Assembly (NCBI GenBank): GCA_016222805.1
Contig: JACRQG010000004.1
Location: forward strand, 124,001-188,000
DNA: 64,000 nucleotides
Reading direction: 5' to 3'
From: Verrucomicrobiota bacterium
GTDB lineage: Bacteria > Verrucomicrobiota > Verrucomicrobiia > Opitutales > Opitutaceae
Shown: positions 1 to 10,003 of the stretch, in pieces
Layout of the letters: each line of letters starts with the position of its first letter
Position numbering within the stretch: position 1 is the first letter of the stretch
Program-made: the position numbers and the translations under genes
The notes under the pieces: model-generated
What the model saw: the letters and a program-made list of their open reading frames with translations, nothing else
Database searches by the model: none
What the model was told of the DNA's origin: nothing

Positions 1-153
1 CAGGCGGAAACCCCGGAACTCGATCCACGCGAACGCGATGCCACGTTTGCCGAACTCAACACGGTCATCCGCCGCCTCGCGCGGCGGGAAATCGAGGGCT
101 TTGCCGCGCTCTGCCAGTATCCGGGCCGGACGGAAGGCGTCGGTACAACCTGA
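1..153 (+). CDS. C-terminal fragment of an unidentified protein
   Basis: Frame 1 is open from the window edge to a TGA at 151-153, giving the last 50 residues of a gene that starts upstream. The fragment is charged and predicted helical, with ELNTVIRRLARREIEGF in the middle and an alanine/cysteine patch after it. The base use (G/C at third positions) fits a real gene. There is no recognisable domain, so no function is offered. The stretch from 154 to 334 before the next gene shows no gene or clear signal. Confidence 0.5.
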   Translation, partial: QAETPELDPRERDATFAELNTVIRRLARREIEGFAALCQYPGRTEGVGTT

Positions 154-334
154 GCCGCCGAAGGAAGATCCGGTGGTCCGCGCCTATGCGAGCCCGGCCT
201 GCCAGCTCGCGGATTTTTTCGAAGACGACGAGGCCGTCCGGGCAACTGTGCCGCGACGGGACGGTGGTCGCTGAGCGTGTCATCCGGAAGGGGTGTTCTT
301 GAGGCGAGGCCTCGGTCGGGGATAGTTGCCTCCC

Positions 335-1492
335 ATGAGTTCGACCCACCCGACGCGGCGCGCCGCCACCCTGTGCATTCATGCGGGCACCCATCACGAC
401 TCCGCCACGGGCGGCGCGTGCAGCCCGATCTTCCCGTCGACGGCGTATGCGTTTCCCCACCCGACCGGTGCCAACATCTATCCCCGCTACTTCAACACGC
501 CAAACCAGCGGGTGATTGCGGGTAAGCTGGCCGCCCTCGAACAAGGCGGGGAGGCGCTCGTGTTTGGGTCCGGCATGGCGGCCATCGCGACGGTCCTGCA
601 GACGGAACTGCGACCCGGCGACCACGCCGTCTTCCAGGCGGATTTGTATGGCGGGACGCACCATCTCGTAACCCGGGAACTCGCCCGCGGGGGAGTGGAG
701 TACTCGTTCGTCCGCGGGGTCGAGGAGTTTGCCGCCGCCATCCGCCCGCGGACCCGGCTGCTCTACCTCGAGTCGCCCTCGAACCCGCTCCTGCGCTGCC
801 TGGACATCGCCGCGGTGGCCGACATCGGGCGCCGACACGGGGTGCTGACGGTCATCGACAATACCTTTGCGACCCCGATTAATCAGAACCCGCTTGCGCT
901 GGGAATCGACGTGGTGATCCACAGCGCCACGAAGTACCTCAACGGGCACAGCGACCTGAATGCCGGGGTGGTGGTGGCGTCCGCCGCCTGGATTCAACGG
1001 CTGACCGAGGTGGCGACCCACCTCGGCGGGATGCTCGATGCGCACGCCTGCGGGCAGTTGGAGCGGGGGTTGAAGACCCTGGCGCTCCGGGTCCGGCAGC
1101 ACAACGAGAACGCCGGGCGCCTGGCGCGCCATCTGCAGCAGCATCCTGCCGTGCGGTGCGTGATCTATCCCGGATTGCCGGAGCACCCGGACCATGCCGT
1201 GGCGGCGCGGCAGATGCGGGGCTTTGGCGGCATGCTCTCGTTCGAGCTGCGTGCTCCCTCGCGAATCGATCGGTTCCTGGGCCAGCTGCGCGTGGTCCTT
1301 CCGGCGCTGAGCCTGGGGGGCGTGGAAAGCCTCGTGTGCGTGCCGAGCCGGACCTCGCATCGACTGATGACGCCGGCGGAACGGCACGAGGCGGGGATCA
1401 GCGACGGGCTGGTGCGCCTTTCCGTTGGGATCGAAGACATCGAGGATTTGATCGAAGACGTCGACCAGGCGCTCGCCGCGGACAGCCCGTAG
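335..1492 (+). CDS. Cys/Met metabolism PLP-dependent enzyme (cystathionine gamma-synthase / beta-lyase / methionine gamma-lyase type)
   Basis: A 385-residue fold-type I PLP enzyme of the trans-sulfuration family, the usual length for the group. The PLP-lysine motif HSATKYLNGHSD is present (Lys about residue 200), as are FGSGMAAI in the phosphate-binding region and ESPSNP near residue 150. The ATG at 335 follows a TTG at 326; I prefer the ATG because family members begin with a short leader before TRAIHAG-like sequence (here TLCIHAG). These motifs do not separate synthase, beta-lyase and gamma-lyase. It is a soluble cytoplasmic enzyme of sulfur amino-acid metabolism. No partner gene lies beside it, as the next gene starts 137 bp later and is an exported nuclease. 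Confidence 0.9.
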   Translation: MSSTHPTRRAATLCIHAGTHHDSATGGACSPIFPSTAYAFPHPTGANIYPRYFNTPNQRVIAGKLAALEQGGEALVFGSGMAAIATVLQTELRPGDHAVFQADLYGGTHHLVTRELARGGVEYSFVRGVEEFAAAIRPRTRLLYLESPSNPLLRCLDIAAVADIGRRHGVLTVIDNTFATPINQNPLALGIDVVIHSATKYLNGHSDLNAGVVVASAAWIQRLTEVATHLGGMLDAHACGQLERGLKTLALRVRQHNENAGRLARHLQQHPAVRCVIYPGLPEHPDHAVAARQMRGFGGMLSFELRAPSRIDRFLGQLRVVLPALSLGGVESLVCVPSRTSHRLMTPAERHEAGISDGLVRLSVGIEDIEDLIEDVDQALAADSP

Positions 1493-1629
1493 TGGCGCGG
1501 GCCCGGGCCGCCGTCCAGGTGGGCGAAGCAGGTCTCCGCGTCCCCGACAAGGCTGCAATCGGGTGACTGCGTGTTTTCCCGCGTGACTTTGGACACGCAC
1601 GGACATGCTCATGGGCAACTACACCTCTC

Positions 1630-4600
1630 ATGAAGCGTACCCCGTTTCTTTTGGTTGTACTGGCACTGGCTTCAGCGGCGTTGCTGCGGGCCACCGTTGG
1701 CCTGGGATTGCAGGCGCAATTGGGAAACCCCAGTGGCGCGACGGCGAACCCCGCCAACCACCAACGTTACCTGATTGAACGGGCGCAGTACTCGCTCGAC
1801 TACAGCGACGAACTGCGGGAACCCAACTGGGTCAGCTGGAACCTGACTTCCACCGATGTGGGTTCGGCGGGGCGCTCCCCGGACTTCTTTGTCGATACGA
1901 CCCTGCCGGCGGGCTTCACCGCGGTGCTGACGAGCGACTATTCCGGTTCCGGCTACGATCGCGGGCACATGTGCCCCTCTGGTGACCGCACGCTCTCGCG
2001 GGCCGACAACGATTTCACCTTCTACATGTCCAACATGGTGCCGCAGGCGCCGGACAACAACCAGGGGGTGTGGGCCAACTTCGAATCCTACTGCCGCTCG
2101 CTGGCGAGCGCGGGCAACGAGGTCCTGATCATCTCGGGTCCGGGCGGCTTCGCCGGCTCCACCATCGCGACCGGCGTGGCGATTCCCGGTCACGTGTGGA
2201 AGATTGCCGTCGTGGTGCCGCTGGGCCCCGGGACCGCCGTCTCCCGCATCACGGCGGCGACCCGGGTCATCGCGATCAAGATCCCCAACGTCCAGGGTGT
2301 GCGCAGCGATCCGTGGCAGAACTACCTGACTTCCGCCGCCCAGCTCGAGGCGGACACCGGCTACACGTTCTTCACCGAACTGCCCGGGGCAATCGCGGCC
2401 GCCCTGCGGGTAAAGGTCGATGGCCAGACGGCCACGGGAGCCCCGGTGATTGTCACGCCGCCGGTGGCGCAGACGGCCGTGGTGGGTGGCAGCGTCACCT
2501 TTGCGGTGACCGCGACGGGCGACGCGCCGCTGGCCTACCAGTGGTTCAAGGACGATGCCGAGATTGCCGGGGCCACGACGAGCAGCCTGACCCTGAACAA
2601 CGTCCAGGCCGCCAGCCTCGGGAACTACTTCGTGGTCGTGACCAATGGTGTGGGCTCCGCCACCAGCGCGCCGGCCGCCCTGGTCATCACGGGCCTCCCG
2701 CCGGTCATCACCGGCCAGCCGCAGGCGGTCTCCGCTGCCGCCGGCAGCACCGTGGCCCTGGCGGTGACGGCGGCCGGTTCTCCTCCCTTGTCGTATCAGT
2801 GGCGCAAGGCGGGCAGCGACCTGCCTGGGGCGACGCTGGCGAATCTGACACTCGCCAACCTCCAGGCGACGGACATCGCGACGTACGATGTCGTGGTCAC
2901 GAACCCGGTCAGCAGCGTGACCAGCAATGGCGCTCTGGTGTCGGTCGTGCCGGCGGCGCCCTCAATCGTCACCCATCCGGCGACGCAAACCGTCACGGGA
3001 GGCACCGTCGTGACCCTCAGCGTGGTGGCTCGGGGCACCCAGCCCTTCACCTACGCCTGGCGCAAGGGCGGCACCCCGCTGGTCGATGGCGGCGTAATCT
3101 CGGGCGCGACCGCAGCGACGCTCACGCTCACGGGTGTCACCGCCGCCGACTCCGGCAGTTACGATGTGGTCGTCACCAATTCCGTCGGCAACACGACCAG
3201 CAATCCGGCGACCCTCACGGTCAATGCCGCCACGATCGTCTGGAACTTCGGGACCGCCGCTCCGGGAACCGCGGATCCAACGAGTGGCCTGCCAATCGAC
3301 ATCACCGGCGGGACGGTGAGCCAAGGAAACAACAACGGCACAACGACGATGCTGACCACCAGTTCGGCATCGTCGAGCTACACAGGCGCCTCCGCCTCGT
3401 ACAACGCCGGCGCCGCCGCGCGGGTCGGTGTCTTGAACAAGGCGGCCGGCGGCTCGGCGTACTTTGAGTTCACGCTCACGCCGGACATCGGCAAGAAGCT
3501 CGTGATCACCAATGTCGCGTTCGGGGCCCGCAGCACGAGCACGGGTCCGCAGGCGTATTCGATCTTCACCAGCTTCGACGGTTACACGACCCCGGTCGCC
3601 AGCGGGACCCTGCTCAACAACAGCAACTGGGCCCTGATCACGCCGGCGAGTTTCGCGGCCGTCACTGGCACGACCGGCGCACCGGTGACCGTGCGCATCT
3701 ATGGGCACAACGGAACCGGCTCCCCCGGGATCAACACCGCCAACTGGCGCATCGACGACCTGAAGGTCAGCGCCAGCACGCTGGTGGCCTCGGCAGCCAC
3801 GGCGCCGACGGTGGTGGCCACGACTCCTGCCAACGGCGCGGTGGGGATCGCGGTATCGACGCCCATCACGGTGACCTTCAACCAACCCGTCCAGTTCGCC
3901 GGGTCCTGGTTTACGATCACCAGCGCTCTCCAGGGACCGATGGCGGCCACCGTCACCGGCGGACCCACCACCTACACCCTCACCCCGCCGGTGAGCTATG
4001 CCTTCGGTGATTCCATCACCGTGAAGATTCTCGCCGGTCACGTCATCGAGAAGGACACCGGCACGGTCCCGTTGGCGGCCGACCACACCTTCACGTTCGG
4101 CACGGGCCTGCCGATCGCTCCGACGATCACGCAGCAGCCGCTGGCCCGCACTGTGGTGGATGGGGCCGCGGTCTCGTTTACTGTCGCGGCGAGCGGTACG
4201 GCGCCGTTGACCTACCAGTGGCGCAAGGGAGGCAACCCGATCTCCGGCAATCCGTCGGCGGCCAGCGCGACGCTGGCCCTGGCGGCGGTGACACCGCTCG
4301 ATGCCGGTTCCTACGATTGCGTGGTGACCAACGCGGCCGGGTCCGCCACCAGCGATCCGGCGGCGCTCACCGTCACCCTGACACCGCCGACCATCGTCAC
4401 CCAACCGGTGGCACAGACCGTGACGGTCGGCGGCACCGCGGTGTTTGCGGTCACCGCTTCCGGGAGCGCACCTTTGAGTTACGTCTGGCGGCGCGGTGGC
4501 CAGCCCTTGTCAGATGGCGCCGGCGTCTCCGGCGCCACCACGGCGAGCCTGAGCCTCAGCGGTGTCTCGGCGGCCAACATCGGCACGTACGATGTGGTTG

Positions 4601-7224
4601 TGACCAACGCGGCCGGTTTCGCGACCAGTCAGCCGGCCAACCTGGGCGTCACGACGGCCACGCTGGGTGCGATCGCATGGGATTTCACCACGACGACGCC
4701 GACGAGCGGACTGCCGGCCACGCTCACCGGCGGGTTGGTGAGCCAGGGCAACAACAACGGCACGACCACGCTGCTGACGAGCGTGTCGGTTTCCTCCGGC
4801 TACACGGGTGCCACCGGCACGTTCAACGCGGGCCTCGCCGCGCGCATCGGGCCGCTCAGCCAGGCGGCTGGCGGTTCCGCTTATTTCGAGTTCACGCTGA
4901 CGCCGGCCGCCGGCTACCAACTGGTGGCGACCGCTCTGCAGTTCGGCTCGCGGAGCACCGGCACCGGACCGCAGGCGTATGCGGTCGTCACCAGCGTCGA
5001 TGGCTATGCCCAGCCGGTGGCGGGCGGCACCATGCTCGCCAACTCGTCGTGGAGCCTGAAGACGCCGGCGTTTGCCGGAGTCCGCGGCGTTCCCGGCCAG
5101 GCGGTGACCTTCCGGATCTACGGCTACAACGGCACGGGCTCGCCCGGGATCAACACCGCCAACTGGCGCATCGACGACCTGCGGCTCACCGCGGGCGCGG
5201 AGCTGGTGCCGTTGGTGGCGTCCACGAGTCCTGTGGCCGGCGCGACCGGTGTCCTGCGGACGTCGTCCATCACGGTCACGTTCAACCAACCGGTGGCGGT
5301 GAGCGGGGCCTGGTTCACGATCACCAGTGCGCTGCACGGCCCCCTGGCGGCCACCGTGAGCGGCGGTCCGACGACGTTCACGCTCACGCCGAATGCCGCG
5401 TGGGACTACAGCGACACCATCACCACCCGGGTCGTGGCGGCCAACGTCAAGGATCAGGCGGGCACCATCGGGATGCCGGCCGATGCCTCGTTCTCCTTCG
5501 CCACCGAACTGCCCGTGCCTCCGACCGTCACGCTGCAGCCGGTCGCCACGACGGCCACCGTGGGCGATCAGGTGACACTGACGGTGGCGGCCACCGGCAC
5601 GGCTCCACTCACTTACCAGTGGCGCAAGGGGGGCACCGCCCTGGTCGGCAATCCGACCGCGACCACCCCGTCGCTGGTTCTCACCGGAATCACCACCGCC
5701 GATGCCGGCAGCTACGATGTCATCGTGAGCAACCTGGCCGGATCCGTGCCGAGTGATCCCGCGGTGCTGACGGTGAACAAGGCGACGGCGACGGTGACTC
5801 TCGCCGGCCTGACGGCGGTCTATGACGGCCTCGCCAAGGCGGCCACCGCCACCACCAGTCCGGCGGGCCTCACCGTGCAGTTCACCTACAACGGCAGCCC
5901 GACACCGCCCGTCAACGCGGGTGCCTATGCCGTGGTGGCGACGGTGGTCGATGCCAACTACCAGGGTAGCGCGACCGGCTCTCTCAACATCAGTCCGGCG
6001 CCAGCCACGGTCACCCTGGGAGGCCTGACTGCGACCTACGATGGTTCGCCCAAGCCGGTGACCGTGACCACCTCTCCGGCCGGCCTGCCCGTGGCCGTCA
6101 CCTACAACGGCTCGTCGTCCGCGCCGGCGAATGCCGGCAGCTACGGCGTCAGTGCGGTGGTATCGAATCCCAACTATGTCGGCGCCGCCAGCGGGACCCT
6201 GGTCATCCAGAAGGCGACCGCCACAATTGCCCTCAGTGGTCTCCAGCAAACCTACACGGGTACTCCGCGGGTGGTCACGGCGACGACCGTTCCTTCCGGG
6301 CTCGACGTGATTCTCACCTACGGTTCCTCGACCGCGGCGCCGGTGGGCCCGGGGTCCTTCCCGGTCGTGGCGACGGTCAACGACGCCAATTACACCGGTT
6401 CGGCGACCGGCACGCTGGTGATCTCCACGACGGTGCTCGTCCGGCACGCGCCGGTCTTGAATGGCGAGATCGATGGTTCCGTGCAGGTAAACCTGCCGGA
6501 GAGCATCACCCTGAATGGCTCGGCGCTGATTGCCGGCGATCTCCTGGTTCCCGGCACCCCCGACATGCGGCTGAATGGCAAACCCACCTTCGTCGGGGTG
6601 AAGGACGGTCCGGGTTCGGCCATGCCCACCGGTCACATCGTGACGCTAGGCGGCTCGGCGGTTCTTCGTTACCTTGTCCAACACACCGACGCGGTGCCGT
6701 TGCCCGTGGTGTCCGCGCCGCCGGCGCCGACGGGAACCCGCAATGTCGTGATCAACTCGGCGAACCAGTCGCCCGGTGACTTCGTGACCCTGCGCAACCT
6801 CACCCTCAACGGCAACGCGGGCGCGGTGGCCGTGCCGCCGGGCACGTATGGAGCCTTCATCGCCAATGCCAACTCGACCCTCGTGCTGGGGGTCGCCGGT
6901 GCAACCCAGCCGGCGGTATACCAGCTGCAGTCCCTCACCCTCAACGGTGGCGGCCGGATCGAAGTCGTGGGCCCGGTCGAGATCCAACTCGCCACAGGCG
7001 CCAGCCTCGGCGGGGTGGTCGGGTCGGCCGCGCATGCTGACTGGTTGAAACTCCGGATCGCCGCGGGCGGACTGACGCTCAACGGTGGCGCGGCGTTCCA
7101 CGGCCAGATCGTGGCTCCGAACGGCACCGTGGTGATCAATGGCAACGCCCTGCTGCGCGGCGGGGCGATCGCCGACCGGCTCACGATCAACGGCGGTGGC
7201 ACGCTCGAAGAAGTCCTCCCGTGA
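1630..7224 (+). CDS. Giant secreted DNA/RNA non-specific endonuclease with Ig-like, SbsA-like and MBG repeats
   Basis: 1864 residues beginning with a Sec signal (MKRTPFLLVVLALASAALLRA). Residues 30-260 are a NUC1-type endonuclease with the catalytic motif DRGHMCPSGDRT (His113). A long mosaic follows. There are Ig-like repeats of about 80 residues with LxYQWRKxG and YxVVVTN signatures (about 272-530, 830-1010 and 1290-1375). A beta-rich module containing TSGLP and QGNNNGTTT appears twice (about 533-720 and 1010-1195), each copy followed by a Big_5/SbsA-like domain (TPANGAVGI, TVTFNQPV). Three MBG/YDG repeats (YDGLAKAAT, YDGSPKPVT, YTGTPRVVT) follow, and the C-terminal 250 residues are a LTLNG-rich beta-helix-like region. 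The likely role is an extracellular or surface-bound nuclease. No sorting tail is visible at the C-terminus. Confidence 0.88.
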   Translation: MKRTPFLLVVLALASAALLRATVGLGLQAQLGNPSGATANPANHQRYLIERAQYSLDYSDELREPNWVSWNLTSTDVGSAGRSPDFFVDTTLPAGFTAVLTSDYSGSGYDRGHMCPSGDRTLSRADNDFTFYMSNMVPQAPDNNQGVWANFESYCRSLASAGNEVLIISGPGGFAGSTIATGVAIPGHVWKIAVVVPLGPGTAVSRITAATRVIAIKIPNVQGVRSDPWQNYLTSAAQLEADTGYTFFTELPGAIAAALRVKVDGQTATGAPVIVTPPVAQTAVVGGSVTFAVTATGDAPLAYQWFKDDAEIAGATTSSLTLNNVQAASLGNYFVVVTNGVGSATSAPAALVITGLPPVITGQPQAVSAAAGSTVALAVTAAGSPPLSYQWRKAGSDLPGATLANLTLANLQATDIATYDVVVTNPVSSVTSNGALVSVVPAAPSIVTHPATQTVTGGTVVTLSVVARGTQPFTYAWRKGGTPLVDGGVISGATAATLTLTGVTAADSGSYDVVVTNSVGNTTSNPATLTVNAATIVWNFGTAAPGTADPTSGLPIDITGGTVSQGNNNGTTTMLTTSSASSSYTGASASYNAGAAARVGVLNKAAGGSAYFEFTLTPDIGKKLVITNVAFGARSTSTGPQAYSIFTSFDGYTTPVASGTLLNNSNWALITPASFAAVTGTTGAPVTVRIYGHNGTGSPGINTANWRIDDLKVSASTLVASAATAPTVVATTPANGAVGIAVSTPITVTFNQPVQFAGSWFTITSALQGPMAATVTGGPTTYTLTPPVSYAFGDSITVKILAGHVIEKDTGTVPLAADHTFTFGTGLPIAPTITQQPLARTVVDGAAVSFTVAASGTAPLTYQWRKGGNPISGNPSAASATLALAAVTPLDAGSYDCVVTNAAGSATSDPAALTVTLTPPTIVTQPVAQTVTVGGTAVFAVTASGSAPLSYVWRRGGQPLSDGAGVSGATTASLSLSGVSAANIGTYDVVVTNAAGFATSQPANLGVTTATLGAIAWDFTTTTPTSGLPATLTGGLVSQGNNNGTTTLLTSVSVSSGYTGATGTFNAGLAARIGPLSQAAGGSAYFEFTLTPAAGYQLVATALQFGSRSTGTGPQAYAVVTSVDGYAQPVAGGTMLANSSWSLKTPAFAGVRGVPGQAVTFRIYGYNGTGSPGINTANWRIDDLRLTAGAELVPLVASTSPVAGATGVLRTSSITVTFNQPVAVSGAWFTITSALHGPLAATVSGGPTTFTLTPNAAWDYSDTITTRVVAANVKDQAGTIGMPADASFSFATELPVPPTVTLQPVATTATVGDQVTLTVAATGTAPLTYQWRKGGTALVGNPTATTPSLVLTGITTADAGSYDVIVSNLAGSVPSDPAVLTVNKATATVTLAGLTAVYDGLAKAATATTSPAGLTVQFTYNGSPTPPVNAGAYAVVATVVDANYQGSATGSLNISPAPATVTLGGLTATYDGSPKPVTVTTSPAGLPVAVTYNGSSSAPANAGSYGVSAVVSNPNYVGAASGTLVIQKATATIALSGLQQTYTGTPRVVTATTVPSGLDVILTYGSSTAAPVGPGSFPVVATVNDANYTGSATGTLVISTTVLVRHAPVLNGEIDGSVQVNLPESITLNGSALIAGDLLVPGTPDMRLNGKPTFVGVKDGPGSAMPTGHIVTLGGSAVLRYLVQHTDAVPLPVVSAPPAPTGTRNVVINSANQSPGDFVTLRNLTLNGNAGAVAVPPGTYGAFIANANSTLVLGVAGATQPAVYQLQSLTLNGGGRIEVVGPVEIQLATGASLGGVVGSAAHADWLKLRIAAGGLTLNGGAAFHGQIVAPNGTVVINGNALLRGGAIADRLTINGGGTLEEVLP

Positions 7225-7265
7225 TTCGGTTTTCGGGGCGCCGGCGGACGGTCCGCCGGCGCTGG

Positions 7266-8756
7266 ATGGCGACGGTTCGTTCCCTGCCTAGCGGCGCTGC
7301 GCTCGGCGCGCTTGCCTTGGCGGTCGGCTTGGTCGCTGGCTGCCGGCGCGACTCACCCGCGGCGGCACCGAAGGAGGTTCCGACCCAGCAGTCGGTCGCC
7401 GCGGTGGCGCCCAAGGCATCGATCGTGGTGCCGGCGGCCGTTGCGGCAGCCCGGGCCGAGCGGGATCCCCGGCTGCGCAGCCGGCGGCTCGGTCAGGCAC
7501 TGGAGGAGTGGTTCCGAAGCGAACCGGAGGCGGTCCTCGCCTACGTGCGCGCGCTTCCCCGCGGCAGCGAACAAACGGAGGCTTGGCTTCTGGTCCTGGG
7601 CTGGCTGGGACGCAGCGATCCCGATCGCGCACTGGCGGTGGCTGCCGAAGTCGAAACACGCGGTCTGTCCCCGTTCTACGCGGCCCTGTTTGCGCAATTG
7701 GCGGCCCAGGACTCCGCCGGGGCGGTTGCGCGCCTGTCGCGCGTCCCGGCGGGCCCGGAGCGCGCCCAGGCGATCCGCGCCACCATGGATGCGTGGGCCC
7801 GGCGGGATCCCAGTGCCGCTCTCGCATGGGCGCGGGCCCTGAGCAACGATTCGGAGAGCGGTGTTGCGGTTGAGACCGGGCTGGTGGCATTGGCCGCCGC
7901 CGACCCGGATCGGGCGGTGGCGCAGGCGCGGGAGTGGCTCGGTGGGCCGGCATTCGAGCGCGTGGTCGGGCAGGCCTTTCAGGTGTTGCTCACGGCGGAT
8001 GCTTCCAGGGCAGCGGCGCTGGTGGCGTCCCTGCCCGCCGGAGAAACGCGGACCCTGGCGACTGTGCAGGCGGCAAGGGCTCTGGCGATCCAGGACCCCG
8101 CTCGGGCGGTTGCGTGGATCTCCGCCTTGCCGGCCGGCGACGACACCAAGGCGGCGCTGCCGGCGTTGATCGAAGCCTGGGGCCGGCGGGATCCCGCGGC
8201 GGCGGCGGCGCAGTTGGCGACGTTGCCCGACCATCCGGGCCGGGCCGCGGCCGGCGATCGACTTGCGCAGGTCTGGGGGGCGACGGAGCCGGCGGCGGCG
8301 ATCGCTTGGGCAGGAAGACTGCCGGACGCCACCGCGCGCGACTCCGCACTGGTCGCCATCGCCTCTGCCTGGGCCCAGCGGGAACCGCGGGCGGCCGCGA
8401 CGTGGGCGGCCGGTCTTGAGGCCGATGCGGAGGTGCGAAATCGCGCGCTGGCCGGGGCGGTGGACTACTGGCTGCTCCAGGATCGGGCCGGGGTACAGGA
8501 GTTTGTGGCCGGGTTGCCGGCCGCGACTCAAACGGTGGCCGCCGCCGCGATTGCGCCGGGGCTCGCGCAACGCGACCCACCTGCGGCCCTGACCTGGGCC
8601 CAGTCGCTTTCAAGCACGGCGGGGCGGGAGGCGGCCGTGGTTGCGGCCTACGCGCGGTGGCGCGACAATGCGCCGGCGGCGGCCGCCGCTTGGCTCGCGC
8701 AATCCGGTCTGCCCGCGGAGCTGAAGGAACGACTGCGCGCGGCACCGGCGCGTTAG
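7266..8756 (+). CDS. Lipoprotein built of about 30-residue helical repeats
   Basis: An alanine-rich protein of 496 residues from the ATG at 7266. A GTG at 7221 would add 15 Arg-rich residues and overlap the previous stop. From the ATG, the signal peptide ends in a lipobox, LVAGC. The mature part repeats a unit like DPARAVAWISALPAG...TKAALPALIEAWGRR some eleven or twelve times. This resembles tetratricopeptide/SEL1-like alpha-solenoids and similar 'DP.aAl.wa..Lp' proteins of Verrucomicrobiota. It probably serves as an envelope scaffold for protein contacts, but no catalytic motif or partner is evident. Its closeness to the giant nuclease gene suggests possible co-transcription. Confidence 0.7.
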   Translation: MATVRSLPSGAALGALALAVGLVAGCRRDSPAAAPKEVPTQQSVAAVAPKASIVVPAAVAAARAERDPRLRSRRLGQALEEWFRSEPEAVLAYVRALPRGSEQTEAWLLVLGWLGRSDPDRALAVAAEVETRGLSPFYAALFAQLAAQDSAGAVARLSRVPAGPERAQAIRATMDAWARRDPSAALAWARALSNDSESGVAVETGLVALAAADPDRAVAQAREWLGGPAFERVVGQAFQVLLTADASRAAALVASLPAGETRTLATVQAARALAIQDPARAVAWISALPAGDDTKAALPALIEAWGRRDPAAAAAQLATLPDHPGRAAAGDRLAQVWGATEPAAAIAWAGRLPDATARDSALVAIASAWAQREPRAAATWAAGLEADAEVRNRALAGAVDYWLLQDRAGVQEFVAGLPAATQTVAAAAIAPGLAQRDPPAALTWAQSLSSTAGREAAVVAAYARWRDNAPAAAAAWLAQSGLPAELKERLRAAPAR

Positions 8757-8809
8757 TCGCACGGGCGGTGGAAACGTCGGGAACGGGTGGTTGCATCCGG
8801 GGACGCGGC

Positions 8810-10003
8810 ATGAAACATCCGGGTTCCCGCATGGCCGTCCCCTCCGACCCGGTCTCCTTTCCGATCACGCTGCGGCACGAACACCGCCTGATCTTCACCC
8901 GTGATGTCTTCGCGCCGGACAACGGCGTGCTGGCCGAGGTGCTGGTCCCGCGCGAACCCGGTGAGAGCGTGCGGGCCATCGTGTTCCACGACGCCGGGCT
9001 GGCCGCGGCTTTTCCGAACCTCGCGGAGAGGGTGGTGCGGTGGTTTGCGGCGCAGGGGGGGCGGGTGCAACTGGCGGCGGATCCCGTCAGCGTGCCGGGC
9101 GGAGAGGCCGTGAAGAACGACTTCAGCCAGGTCGAACGCATCTGGGCCGCCGTGAACGCCGCGGGCCTCTGCCGCCATTCGTACGTGATCGCGGTCGGGG
9201 GAGGGGCGGTGCTGGATCTGGTGGGCTTCGCCGCGGCCACCGCGCATCGCGGAATCCCCCTGGTCCGCCTGCCGACGACCAGCCTCAGCCAGGGCGATGG
9301 GGGAGTGGGGGTGAAGAACGGCGTCAATTTCTTCGGCAAGAAGAACTGGATCGGCGCCTTCTCGGTTCCCCACGCCGTGGTGAACGACCTGGCCTTCCTC
9401 GAGGGTTTGCCGCTCCGGGCGCGGCGGGCCGGCCTGATTGAGGCGGTGAAGGTGGCCCTCATCCGCGACGCGGCGTTCTTCGAGTTCATCGCGGCCCGGG
9501 TCGGGGCGCTGGCCCGCTGCGAGCGCGAACCCTTCGAGGCCGTCATCCGCGAAAGCGCCCGCCAGCACATGGAGCACATCGCAACCGCGGGCGATCCGTT
9601 CGAGCGCGGATCGGCGCGTCCCCTGGACTTCGGCCACTGGGCGGCGCACAAGCTGGAGCAGATGTCGGGATTTCGGGTGAGCCACGGAGAAGCGGTGGCC
9701 GTGGGCATGGCCATCGACCTGATTTACGCGCGGCGCATCGGGCTTCTCCCGGAGCGGGAGGCGGAGCGGATCCTCGGCGTCATCACCGGATTGGGATTCG
9801 AGTTGTTTGCCCCCGTGCGGGAGATTCGCGGCCCCAGCGGTCGGCAGGACATGATCGACGGCCTGGAGGAGTTTCGGGAGCACCTCGGAGGGCGCCTGAG
9901 CATCCCGATGATCCGGGCGCCGGGAGTGCGGCTCGAGTTGCACGAGATCGACGGTGCCGTGGTCAAGGCGGCCTTTGACGAACTCCGGACGCGTTATGGC
10001 TGA
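8810..10003 (+). CDS. eboD: EboD-like sugar-phosphate cyclase (3-dehydroquinate synthase superfamily)
   Basis: 397 residues from the ATG at 8810 (a second ATG at 8831 is possible). The fold is that of AroB: NAD-binding VIAVGGGAVLDLVGFAAAT, then LPTTSLSQGDGGVGVKNG, FGKKNWIGAF, metal-site sequence DFGHWAAHKLE and SHGEAVAVGM. The SLSQGDGGVGVKNGVNFFGKKN stretch is the version found in the EboD group rather than true AroB (which has TSLLAQVDSSVGGK). EboD belongs to the ebo cluster, thought to export or modify a prenylated cyclitol-like precursor. The next gene overlaps by 8 bp and matches EboF. EboA, B, C (UbiA) and E are not in the window. The substrate is unknown. Confidence 0.75.
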   Translation: MKHPGSRMAVPSDPVSFPITLRHEHRLIFTRDVFAPDNGVLAEVLVPREPGESVRAIVFHDAGLAAAFPNLAERVVRWFAAQGGRVQLAADPVSVPGGEAVKNDFSQVERIWAAVNAAGLCRHSYVIAVGGGAVLDLVGFAAATAHRGIPLVRLPTTSLSQGDGGVGVKNGVNFFGKKNWIGAFSVPHAVVNDLAFLEGLPLRARRAGLIEAVKVALIRDAAFFEFIAARVGALARCEREPFEAVIRESARQHMEHIATAGDPFERGSARPLDFGHWAAHKLEQMSGFRVSHGEAVAVGMAIDLIYARRIGLLPEREAERILGVITGLGFELFAPVREIRGPSGRQDMIDGLEEFREHLGGRLSIPMIRAPGVRLELHEIDGAVVKAAFDELRTRYG

